Positions 1 to 6,191 of a DNA stretch of 9,020 bases are shown here, piece after piece. Both the position numbers and the translations under genes were made by a program. The notes beneath the pieces are model-generated. The model saw only the letters and a program-made list of their open reading frames with translations. It had not been told where the DNA came from and made no database searches. This DNA is from 2-02-FULL-48-14 sp964356195 (GTDB lineage: Bacteria; Patescibacteriota; Gracilibacteria; UBA1369; 2-02-FULL-48-14), in the NCBI GenBank assembly GCA_964356195.1, contig CAYHGP010000030.1, forward strand, positions 1 through 9,020, written 5' to 3'. Every line of letters starts with the position of its first letter. Positions within the stretch are counted from its first letter, which is position 1.

Positions 1-225
1 CAGCTGATTAAAGAGAACATTCACGAGATGCTTCAGTATCTTTCGCCCCGTGAACGTAAAATTATTGAAATGCGTTTCGGTTTGAAGGATGGCATTGGTC
101 ACACTCTTGAAGAAGTGGGAAATGAATTTGGAGTTACTCGCGAACGTATTCGTCAAATTGAGGCAAAAGTGCTGCATAAATTGCGCGAACACCCAAAAAG
201 TATTAAGATTCGGGCCTATTTCTGA
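1..225 (+). CDS. rpoD: Primary RNA polymerase sigma factor, C-terminal end (partial)
   Basis: This is the last 74 codons of a sigma-70 family factor; the 5' part lies outside the window. The visible part is region 4. It contains LSPRERKIIEMRFGL (region 4.1, which contacts the RNAP beta flap) followed by HTLEEVGNEFGVTRERIRQIE, the region 4.2 helix-turn-helix that reads the -35 element. The VTRERIRQIEAK recognition helix is nearly identical to that of RpoD/SigA primary sigma factors, so a housekeeping role is likely, though regions 1-3 cannot be seen. The gene ends in TGA right after the usual short tail beyond the last helix, which argues that TGA is a true stop here. A short hairpin and greA follow on the same strand. 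Confidence 0.93.
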   Translation, partial: QLIKENIHEMLQYLSPRERKIIEMRFGLKDGIGHTLEEVGNEFGVTRERIRQIEAKVLHKLREHPKSIKIRAYF

Positions 226-227
226 CC

Positions 228-242
228 CTCGCCGCAGGCGAG
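228..242 (+). terminator. Short GC-rich hairpin after the sigma factor gene
   Basis: A perfect 6-bp inverted repeat (CTCGCC, loop GCA, GGCGAG) starts 2 bases after the rpoD stop. The downstream bases TATGTTCTC are only moderately T-rich and there is no clean U-tract. It may be a weak terminator, an attenuator or an mRNA 3'-end stabiliser between rpoD and greA. Terminator function is inferred from position and stem only. Confidence 0.35.
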
Positions 243-267
243 TATGTTCTCTAACTAACTCCTTCTT

Positions 268-813
268 ATGTCAAAAACTGCTGCTACTCAAAAAGATCCT
301 TCTCAAAAAAACGCTGCCGTCAAAAAGGCGGTTCCTGCTTTGCAGGCTGAAGAGTTGATCATCACTAAGGAAGGTCTCAAGGCCCTTCACGAAGAATGGG
401 AACTTTTGCAAACCGTTCGTCGCAAACAAGTGGCTGAACGTTTGAAGGAGGCTATTAGTTATGGAGATCTTTCTGAAAATTCCGAGTATGAGGAGGCCAA
501 GAACGAACAGGCTATTTTAGAAGGCCGCATCCTTGAGCTTGAGGGAATGATCAAGATTGCGAAAATTGTTGATGAAAAACAGCACTCCAAACAAGTGGTG
601 GAGATTGGAGGAAAAGTAAAAATTCGCAACACCAAGAAAAAGGAAGAAATTGAAATCACTATTGTGGGTTCCACGGAAGCGGACCCTTTCAGCAACCGTA
701 TTTCAAACGACTCTCCCATTGGTGAAGCCTTGATGGGTGCCAAAGTGGGCGACACGGTTACCGTTGAAATGCCTTCCGGAAAAGCAGAGTACGAGGTATT
801 GAAGCTGTCTTAG
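268..813 (+). CDS. greA: Transcription elongation factor GreA
   Basis: GreA enters the RNA polymerase secondary channel and stimulates cleavage of backtracked RNA. Residues about 31-102 form the N-terminal coiled coil. The tip motif GDLSENSEYEEAKN carries D67 and E70, which correspond to the acidic tip residues (D41/E44 in E. coli) that position the catalytic Mg2+. Residues about 108-180 form the C-terminal FKBP-like domain with the signature ISNDSPIGEALMGAKVGD. At 181 residues it is longer than the roughly 158 usual, because a Lys/Ala/Gln-rich segment of about 29 residues precedes the ITKEGL motif where GreA normally begins. A TTG at 355 would give a conventional length, but the ATG at 268 is the best standard start. 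No Shine-Dalgarno motif precedes the ATG. The gene may be co-transcribed with rpoD. Its TAG stop interlocks with the TAA stop of the convergent amidase gene. Confidence 0.96.
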   Translation: MSKTAATQKDPSQKNAAVKKAVPALQAEELIITKEGLKALHEEWELLQTVRRKQVAERLKEAISYGDLSENSEYEEAKNEQAILEGRILELEGMIKIAKIVDEKQHSKQVVEIGGKVKIRNTKKKEEIEITIVGSTEADPFSNRISNDSPIGEALMGAKVGDTVTVEMPSGKAEYEVLKLS

Positions 814-1988
814 TCCTCAGCGCTGAGTTCTACTGCGGCTTGAAGCCCTTCGTAGGGATTTGTGTTTCTTTTGTATCTCTCTGGATCAAATGGAACATCT
901 TCTTTGACGGTGCTGAGGTCTAAAAGTCTATCATTGTCCGGCAGTCCTAAGTTTACCCAAAGGTTTGCATCGATGGGGTCTGACTTTCGACCTCTTCCAT
1001 CCGTCATGACTGTTTTTGGTTTATCCGGAAATTTTTCATTCAATGCTTCTGCTACGAGATGGTCGCCATAAGCGATTTGCCCATGTCTGAGTACGGCATT
1101 TTTACTGAGTCCAAAGTAGCCACCCAACCATTCTATGAGAGGTTTAACAGAAGCAATCTGTTCGGGTGAATATTCTTGTTTTTCGAGAGCGACCGCTTCA
1201 ATTCCAATGGAATGTTCATTGAGGCCTTCAACTCCATTCCAGTTGCTCAAACCGGCTTGGGGGGTTGCCTTTCCATCCTCCGGTTTTTCTTTTTCAATGT
1301 GAACAAGGTAACGGATGGTGCCATCTCTTTCGATTACAAAGTGAGCTTTTTTCGTATCGGAAACAGATTCCGATTTTCCTGCAATCGTGGAGTGAAGGAT
1401 AATGAATTGAACGTCTTTGAGTGTGATGGGAAGCTCACTCAAGTCTCCGTTGAAGTGCCTCTCACCCGTGCCTAAACGGCTTTCGTCCCACTTGGGGTGG
1501 TCGCTCCATTCTTTTGATGGAAATTTTTCGGCCCCTTCTTTCCCAAGTTCTTGAATGGAATACCATTTCCCCTCCTCTTTATAGACGTATTGATTGGGTT
1601 CATCGGGTTTTAGGCGTTCCAGGGTGACTTCTCGTTCTTCTCCGGTTCCCGGAATGCTGAGTGCTTGGCCGACGTGAATAGTATCTGTGCTGAGTTTGTT
1701 TAATTCTTTTATTTGTTCAATCGTTACACCATGCTCTCTGGCGATACCTGAAAGAGTGTCTCCTTCTTCTACGTGAATGCTGATCTGGGGACGGCCTGTG
1801 TTCAGAGTAACGTGCTTGACTTTGGAGATCGGTTGATCGCTCGCGAGGAGCATTAGAAAAGGGAGGGCGAGCCTGAACTTTCTTCCGAATAAAGCTCGCA
1901 AACCCGTCAGCGGTGCTCCAGGACTTTTTTCAGAAGGGTTAACTTCTCTTTCCTGTGGTTCCCGGGTGTGTTCAACTCGTGACTTCAT
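810..1988 (-). CDS. LysM-domain N-acetylmuramoyl-L-alanine amidase (amidase_2/AmpD-like)
   Basis: A predicted zinc hydrolase that cuts the MurNAc-L-Ala bond of peptidoglycan. The N-terminus is polar (residues 1-38), followed by a basic RKFR and a short hydrophobic stretch, LALPFLMLLA (40-49), which may be a weak signal or anchor. A LysM domain (about 69-113, with EEGDTLSGIAREHGV and HVGQALSIP) should bind glycan. The amidase_2 domain spans about 190-347. ILHST supplies H199, LRHGQ H302 and RKSDP D337, matching the His-His-Asp zinc triad of AmpD-type amidases. AHFVIERDG and EHSIGIE are further family motifs. A tail of about 45 residues is not recognised. The ATG at 1988 is supported by a promoter ending 6 nt upstream, which predicts a leaderless transcript. 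It is convergent with greA, with interlocked stops and no obvious terminator between. Whether it acts on its own wall, on released fragments or on competitors cannot be decided here. Confidence 0.9.
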   Translation of the reverse strand: MKSRVEHTREPQEREVNPSEKSPGAPLTGLRALFGRKFRLALPFLMLLASDQPISKVKHVTLNTGRPQISIHVEEGDTLSGIAREHGVTIEQIKELNKLSTDTIHVGQALSIPGTGEEREVTLERLKPDEPNQYVYKEEGKWYSIQELGKEGAEKFPSKEWSDHPKWDESRLGTGERHFNGDLSELPITLKDVQFIILHSTIAGKSESVSDTKKAHFVIERDGTIRYLVHIEKEKPEDGKATPQAGLSNWNGVEGLNEHSIGIEAVALEKQEYSPEQIASVKPLIEWLGGYFGLSKNAVLRHGQIAYGDHLVAEALNEKFPDKPKTVMTDGRGRKSDPIDANLWVNLGLPDNDRLLDLSTVKEDVPFDPERYKRNTNPYEGLQAAVELSAED

Positions 1989-1994
1989 TAGATC

Positions 1995-2023
1995 ATTCTA
2001 ACACTTTCAGCGTAGGATGACAA
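1995..2023 (-). promoter_or_regulatory. Sigma-70-type promoter of the amidase gene, leaderless layout
   Basis: Read on the minus strand: -35 TTGTCA (2023-2018, 5/6 to consensus), a 17-bp spacer, then -10 TAGAAT (2000-1995, 5/6) preceded by TGT, an extended -10 TGn. Six bases (GATCTA) separate the -10 from the ATG at 1988-1986, so the expected transcription start falls on or next to the A of the start codon. No ribosome binding site fits in that space. The hexamers and spacing are seen directly; leaderless initiation is inferred. Confidence 0.75.
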
Positions 2024-2028
2024 GTGGC

Positions 2029-2403
2029 TTAGCGGCGCTTCTTCTTTTTAGGCAAGTACTTCGTAAACGTGTCTTGTTTGTGGTGAACTTTAGGGGCGGC
2101 GGCGACCTTCATCTTTGATTTTTTCCAGATGACCAAAGCGTAGGCAATGGCGGCGAGGGCAATCAAAACAATCCAGAAGCGCATACCGAGGTAAGGAACG
2201 TTTTGGTCGCGGAAAAAGGTGAAGAGGAGAGCGAGCGCAGAGAATTCACGCATACGGGCTGCAATATTGGACTGTTTTACTTTAAAGCTGCCGACGAATA
2301 CCGCTACCAAAACAATGACCAAGGGCCAGAAGTAAAAAAACTCACTACCGGGACGGGGGTCGAAGAGGTAAGCAGGACGGAAAAGTTCAAGCGGGTTGAT
2401 CAT
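2029..2403 (-). CDS. Small integral membrane protein with a basic C-terminal tail, unknown function
   Basis: I do not recognise a named family for this 124-residue protein. It has strong hydrophobic segments at about 22-40 and 76-93 and a weaker one at about 54-64, so two or three membrane spans. The C-terminus after residue 94 is very basic (KKSKMKV, then KKKKRR at the end), suggesting a cytoplasmic tail that meets nucleic acid, ribosomes or acidic lipid. It overlaps the 3' end of lgt by 17 bp in another frame, so translational coupling is likely. It is the last gene of the pyrG-lgt run; the amidase downstream has its own promoter. No Shine-Dalgarno motif is seen before ATG 2403. A real gene is likely from the coherent membrane topology and operon packing. 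Function is unknown. Confidence 0.75.
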   Translation of the reverse strand: MINPLELFRPAYLFDPRPGSEFFYFWPLVIVLVAVFVGSFKVKQSNIAARMREFSALALLFTFFRDQNVPYLGMRFWIVLIALAAIAYALVIWKKSKMKVAAAPKVHHKQDTFTKYLPKKKKRR

Positions 2404-3184
2404 GTTTGTGATGTTTATAGACTTTATAGTGTTTTTTCAGAGACCAGGCATTGAAGAGGAAAAGAAGGAGAAAGAGAATCATGGGGAGTCTGGCTCCCAA
2501 GATCAGGAGTGTATCATCGCCTCTGAAGAATTCAAGGCCAAAGAATCCAAGGCTCAAGACCGTCATATAGTACAAAGTGGCGTTTCCTTCAGTTTGGAAA
2601 AACGATGTTTTCTTTTGGAGTTGTCGTTTGCTCCAGAGAAGAGCAATAAGGAACAGTAGTTCGTAGAGTTGAACCGGGTGAACTGCTACCGTGTATTTCA
2701 CGTTGTAAAGTTCGTACTGAACGCCCCAAGGTAGAGAGGTGGGACTTCCATAAGAAGCTCCTCCTAAGAAGTTCCCAATGCTGCCAATTCCCATCCCCAC
2801 GATAAGTGGAACTATAATGGCATCCAGCCATTTCCATTTGTTCTCTTCAGATTTGTGGAGACGGTAGAGAAAGGCAAAGGTGAAGCCCACGAGGCCTCCC
2901 CAAAATGAGAAGCCTTGGTCCCAGATTGAGAAAAAGTTTCCGAGGGTGCGCAGGTCAAAACCGGGGAAATAGGTGTCGGTGTGAAGGGCGAAAAAAACGA
3001 TGCGTGCGAAAATGAGAGCGATAAGAAAGAAAAAACCACTATGCTCAATGAATAAGGTGAAATTGACACGAGCGCGTTTAAGACGTTGAACCGCCAGGTA
3101 CGAGCCGGCCAAGAGTGCAATAACGGCGAAGACCCAAACAGTTTGGATCGACAGATATGCAGAATCGTAAAGAAATGGAAGCAT
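2387..3184 (-). CDS. lgt: Prolipoprotein diacylglyceryl transferase (Lgt) with altered active-site motif
   Basis: Lgt moves diacylglyceryl from phosphatidylglycerol to the lipobox cysteine of prolipoproteins at the inner membrane. This 265-residue polytopic protein shows the family landmarks in order: SFWGGLVG (93-100), the signature region IGSIGNFLGGASYGSPT (133-149), PWG (152-154), HPVQLYE (169-175) and EFFRGDD (218-224). N138 and G146 align with E. coli N146 and G154, and R221 with R239. However, the arginine of the usual GRIGNF motif (E. coli R143) is Ser135, the signature acidic residue (E. coli E151) is Ala143, and E. coli H103 is a Trp. Family membership is clear; full activity is less certain. 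The ATG lies 1 bp after the stop of the upstream gene and the 3' end overlaps the next gene by 17 bp, so it belongs to the operon. Confidence 0.9.
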   Translation of the reverse strand: MLPFLYDSAYLSIQTVWVFAVIALLAGSYLAVQRLKRARVNFTLFIEHSGFFFLIALIFARIVFFALHTDTYFPGFDLRTLGNFFSIWDQGFSFWGGLVGFTFAFLYRLHKSEENKWKWLDAIIVPLIVGMGIGSIGNFLGGASYGSPTSLPWGVQYELYNVKYTVAVHPVQLYELLFLIALLWSKRQLQKKTSFFQTEGNATLYYMTVLSLGFFGLEFFRGDDTLLILGARLPMILFLLLFLFNAWSLKKHYKVYKHHKHDQPA

Positions 3185-3185
3185 C

Positions 3186-4388
3186 CTATAAATTAAACAC
3201 CAAGCCGGCGTTTAGAACAAGCCCCAAGGGGAGTACCAGCCAGTTGGCCCAGGGCTTGAAACGTAAGTAATCCAAGCGAAGTTTGAGCATGATGTGCCAA
3301 AGGAAAACGCTGAGAAGCAGGTGGCGGAGTATTTCAGAGGAGAGCAGGTTGAAATTTCCGGGGAGCAGGCCGTCGCCGGGTACCGCTTTGGCCACGAAGT
3401 AATAGCTGAGGAAATAAGCGGCCAAATAGAAGCCGAGTAACCAGGCCAAGAAGTGATTGATTTCTTCTGTAATAAGAGGTTCTTGAATTTCGTCGGCCCC
3501 TTCTTCTTGCTTGCGAGCCTGAATCTTATCCTTCAGCTCTTGNNNNNNNNNNNNNNNNNNNNNNNNNNNNNNNNNNNNNNNNNNNNNNNNNNNNNNNNNN
3601 NNNNNNNNNNNNNNNNNNNNNNNNNNNNNNNNNNNNNNNNNNTGAAGTTCCACCATCATTTTTTGAGCTTCGAATTTGAGTTTGTCCCGCTGTCCGCTCA
3701 TTTTTTCTTTGTGCAAGAAAAGTTCTTGGTCTTGAACTTTCTTTAATAATTCTTCCGAAGTGGCTTCAATGTAGTCGAGATTGGTGCTGCTTTTGATGCG
3801 AAGCAACTTATCCACATAACCTTGAATGAGTTTGTGAGATTCGGGGGTGAGTTCGTCTTGGTAGGCTGCGAGCATCTCTTTGATTTTGCCGAGGATGAAA
3901 TCGACCTTGGCCAGCAAGGATTTTCGTTCCACTTCAAATTCAGCGCTGATTTTTTGATCGGCGATGACTTCTTTATCCGTGGTTTTGTTGGCGGCTTCAT
4001 ACTCCGCTTTGAGGGCGGAAAGATCTTCGGCTTTGGCTTTTACTTTTTCTTCCTCGCTTGTGCCTAAAGGAACCACGTAAGACACTTCAAACTGATACTC
4101 GTCCATGAGGCGCTTGAAGGCCTTGTAACGGCTGCTGGCGGGAATGGTTCCCAGCACTTTCTTTCCAAGTTTATCGAAGGCTTCGAATTCGAATTTTGGC
4201 AGTTCGGCGCTGGTTCCGGCTTCTTGCGTCACGCTTTGCGCAGTGGTTTCCGCTTCTTTCTGGATTGCCAAAAGCGAAATTCCAAAGGTGTTGAGTTGCT
4301 TGCGGGCGTCGTCTTCTGTGGCCGCTCCAATGATGCCACTCAGCTTCTTCCCCGCACTATTGACCGCTGTGTATTGAAACTGAGCCAT
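3186..4388 (-). CDS. Membrane-anchored coiled-coil protein with two PilC/GspF-type N-terminal modules (interrupted by gap)
   Basis: Residues 4-44 (FQYTAVNSAGKKLSGIIGAA and onward) resemble the short N-terminal module that precedes the T2SSF domains of type IV pilus/type II secretion inner-membrane proteins PilC/GspF. Residues 66-107 repeat the same pattern (FEFEAFDKLGKKVLGTIPAS and onward). The T2SSF domain itself is absent. Residues about 112-300 are Lys/Glu-rich and probably coiled coil, and this part contains the 100-N gap. Three hydrophobic segments follow (about 312-333, 350-368, 380-398), so the protein is anchored by its C-terminus. The start overlaps the end of pyrG by 32 bp, and the stop is 1 bp before lgt. 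True length and continuity across the gap are unknown, since 100 N is normally a placeholder. Function is not known; a role in organising a pilus- or secretion-like membrane complex is only a guess from the N-terminal modules. Confidence 0.72.
   Translation of the reverse strand: MAQFQYTAVNSAGKKLSGIIGAATEDDARKQLNTFGISLLAIQKEAETTAQSVTQEAGTSAELPKFEFEAFDKLGKKVLGTIPASSRYKAFKRLMDEYQFEVSYVVPLGTSEEEKVKAKAEDLSALKAEYEAANKTTDKEVIADQKISAEFEVERKSLLAKVDFILGKIKEMLAAYQDELTPESHKLIQGYVDKLLRIKSSTNLDYIEATSEELLKKVQDQELFLHKEKMSGQRDKLKFEAQKMMVELXXXXXXXXXXXXXXXXXXXXXXXXXXXXXXXXXXQELKDKIQARKQEEGADEIQEPLITEEINHFLAWLLGFYLAAYFLSYYFVAKAVPGDGLLPGNFNLLSSEILRHLLLSVFLWHIMLKLRLDYLRFKPWANWLVLPLGLVLNAGLVFNL
3192..3220 (-). promoter_or_regulatory. 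Possible internal promoter before lgt
   Basis: On the minus strand TTGTTC (3220-3215), a 17-bp spacer and TTTAAT (3197-3192, 5/6 to the -10 consensus) lie 7 nt before the lgt ATG. The spacing mirrors the two stronger promoters in this window. The -35 is poor, and the site lies inside the end of the preceding gene, so chance is quite possible. Confidence 0.27.
3543..3642. other. Assembly gap of 100 N
   Basis: Exactly 100 undetermined bases, the usual scaffold placeholder for a gap of unknown size. It falls inside the coiled-coil part of the membrane protein gene. Both flanks are open in the frames used, but whether they form one reading frame, and how many residues are missing, cannot be told from the window. 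Confidence 0.98.
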
Positions 4389-6021
4389 GGCGTGGCGAAT
4401 TAGAGGTAACGTGTCCGCTTGCTTCTATGAATCCGTAAAAAAGAGGGTGCGGACGGTGAGGTCTGGAAAGAAATTCCGGATGGGATTGAGTTCCAATCAT
4501 GAAAGGATGATTTTTAAGCTCGGCCATTTCCACCAAATTTCCTTCTTCAAAAAATCCGGAAGGCGTCCAATCGCTGCCTTCGAGTTTTTTCACAAAGTCG
4601 TTGTTGATTTCGTAACGGTGGCGGTGACGTTCCATCACCATGTCTTTACCGTACAGTTTGTGAGCGAGAGTTCCTTCTTTGAGCATACAAGGGTACGCGC
4701 CGAGTCGCATGGTGGCTCCTTTCTCTTTGTTGCGATGTTGATCGGGAAGGAAGTGGATGACGTATTTGCGGGCATCGAGTTTTCCGTCTTCGTCAAATTC
4801 TTCAGAGGTGAGTTCCGGGTCTTTCAGAGAAAAGCGGGCGTATTCAATGCTCATAATTTGGAGACCGAGGCAGAGTCCCAGGTAAGGCACGTGGTTTTCA
4901 CGCGCATATTTTGCAGCCAGAATTTTCCCTTCGGTTCCACGAATCCCAAATCCGCCGGGGACCAGAATCCCATTGGCGCTTCGAAGTTGTTCCCAGGTGG
5001 CTTCGTCGTTTTCTTCGAGTTTTTCAGCGTCCACCCATTGAAGGTCGAGGTCGAGGTCTTGGTGGTAACAAGCAATCTTTAAGGATTCAATGACGGAAAG
5101 GTAAGCGTCGTCGAGGTCGGTGTATTTCCCTACCAAGGCAATGCTCACAGGGTCACGCTTCGCTTGAATTTTGGAAACCAGCGTTTGCCAATCTTCGAGC
5201 ATTGGGTTTACGTTTCCCAGGTGGAGTTTGTTGGCGATGAGTTCGGTGATTTTGTACTCGTTGAAATTCAGAGGAACTTCGTAAATGGATTTCGCCGTTA
5301 CGGCTGGGATTACGGCTTCGAGTTCCACGTCACAGAAGAGCGAGATCTTTTTAAGTACGTCCACGGGAATGTTTTTGTCGGCGCGGGCTAAGATAATATC
5401 CGGTTGAATACCAATGGCACGTAGTTCGCGGACGGAAGCTTGCGTTGGCTTGGTCTTGAGTTCTTTTGAAGCTTTGAGGTAAGGCAGGAGAGTGAGATGC
5501 ACAAACAGCGTGTTCTCCTTTCCGAGTTCGTGACGCATTTGGCGAATGGCTTCGAGGTAGGGAAGCCCTTCAATATCTCCCACGGTTCCTCCAATTTCTA
5601 CAAGTACCACTTTGGCGCCGCTTTGTTTGGCCGCTTCTTTGATCCGATTTTTAATGGCTTCGGTAATGTGCGGAATGATTTGAATGGTTCCTCCCAAGAA
5701 GTCGCCGCGTCGTTCTTTAGCCAAAACTTCCGTGTAAATTTTCCCTGTGGTGACGGAGGAATGCTCGTTGAGATTCTCATCAATGAAGCGTTCGTAATGT
5801 CCCAAGTCCAGATCGGTTTCGGCTCCGTCGTCGGTTACGAACACTTCTCCATGTTGAAAGGGGCTCATGGTTCCGGGATCCACATTCAAATAAGGGTCGA
5901 GCTTCATGGTGAAGACTTTGAACCCGGTGGCTTTCAGAAGAGCACCGATGGAAGCTGTGGAGATTCCTTTCCCCAAACTTGAACAAACTCCACCCGTGAC
6001 AAAAATGTACTTGGTCGGCAT
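4357..6021 (-). CDS. pyrG: CTP synthase (glutamine hydrolysing)
   Basis: PyrG makes CTP from UTP, ATP and glutamine in the cytoplasm. The 554 residues include both domains at full length (E. coli has 545). The synthetase domain (about 1-270) has the P-loop GGVCSSLGKGIS with K18, the block DPYLNVDPGTMSPFQHGEVF, DDGAETDLDLGHYERF with D72, and EIGGTVGDIEG with E142. The class I glutamine amidotransferase domain (about 293-537) has PGGFGIRG (oxyanion strand), LGLCLGLQ with nucleophile C384, and SHPEF with H514 and E516 completing the triad. Cys13 replaces the second Val of the usual GGVVSSLGKG motif, a mild change. The ATG at 6021 is supported by both the conserved N-terminus and a promoter whose -10 ends 6 nt upstream. 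The 3' end overlaps the next gene by 32 bp, making pyrG the first gene of an operon with lgt. Confidence 0.98.
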   Translation of the reverse strand: MPTKYIFVTGGVCSSLGKGISTASIGALLKATGFKVFTMKLDPYLNVDPGTMSPFQHGEVFVTDDGAETDLDLGHYERFIDENLNEHSSVTTGKIYTEVLAKERRGDFLGGTIQIIPHITEAIKNRIKEAAKQSGAKVVLVEIGGTVGDIEGLPYLEAIRQMRHELGKENTLFVHLTLLPYLKASKELKTKPTQASVRELRAIGIQPDIILARADKNIPVDVLKKISLFCDVELEAVIPAVTAKSIYEVPLNFNEYKITELIANKLHLGNVNPMLEDWQTLVSKIQAKRDPVSIALVGKYTDLDDAYLSVIESLKIACYHQDLDLDLQWVDAEKLEENDEATWEQLRSANGILVPGGFGIRGTEGKILAAKYARENHVPYLGLCLGLQIMSIEYARFSLKDPELTSEEFDEDGKLDARKYVIHFLPDQHRNKEKGATMRLGAYPCMLKEGTLAHKLYGKDMVMERHRHRYEINNDFVKKLEGSDWTPSGFFEEGNLVEMAELKNHPFMIGTQSHPEFLSRPHRPHPLFYGFIEASGHVTSNSPRHGSVSIHSGQ

Positions 6022-6027
6022 GGGTGG

Positions 6028-6056
6028 ATTATAGCCTCCTCACTTTCTACCCGCAA
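6028..6056 (-). promoter_or_regulatory. Promoter of the pyrG operon, leaderless layout
   Basis: On the minus strand: -35-like TTGCGG (6056-6051, 3/6), a 17-bp spacer, and a perfect -10 TATAAT (6033-6028). Six bases (CCACCC) then lead to ATG 6021, the same geometry as the amidase promoter, so the transcript should start at or beside the start codon. A purine run GAGGAGG sits in the spacer, ending 13 nt before ATG; that is too far for a normal Shine-Dalgarno and upstream of the predicted start. The left arm of the nested repeat begins 2 bp beyond the -35 element. Confidence 0.72.
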
Positions 6057-6057
6057 G

Positions 6058-6162
6058 AGAAGGTAGGTGGTAAAAGTGAAGCTGGGAGCGAAGAGGGGAA
6101 GTTCATGAACTTCCCCTCTTCTTCCTAACAGGTTTACGCTTCACTTTTACCACCTACCTTCT
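6058..6162 (+). repeat. Nested inverted repeat element E1 (105 bp)
   Basis: Outer arms of 25 bp (6058-6082 and 6138-6162) are perfect reverse complements. They enclose a perfect 32-bp palindrome (6090-6121) centred on TCATGA. Oriented as the plus strand, the conserved blocks are GGAGC (6085-6089), TCATGA (6103-6108) and TTCCTAA (6122-6128), followed by GTTT. It lies just upstream of the pyrG -35 element and is paired with E2 in opposite orientation. Either strand could form a long two-level stem-loop, or the DNA a cruciform. Terminator, insulator or REP-like mobile element are all possible. There is no clear U-tract and no obvious target-site duplication. Confidence 0.93.
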
Positions 6163-6191
6163 TGGTTAATAAGTAAGGAGGTCCTTCTCGT

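Noticed and set aside
223..225. UGA recoded as glycine (Gracilibacteria/Absconditabacteria code)
   Set aside because: TGA ends both the sigma factor and Lgt at plausible C-termini, and no conserved protein in the window reads through an in-frame TGA.
220..249. Promoter for greA (TTCTGA, 18 bp, TATGTT)
   Set aside because: Both hexamers are poor, the -35 overlaps the rpoD stop and the hairpin lies between them. Co-transcription with rpoD is at least as likely.
4387..5982. Long open frames on the plus strand opposite pyrG (for example 4387-5082 and 5497-5982)
   Set aside because: They are antisense to a full-length, motif-complete CTP synthase, and their translations (rich in Phe, Val and Gly) show no recognisable domain. 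They are shadows of pyrG codon use.
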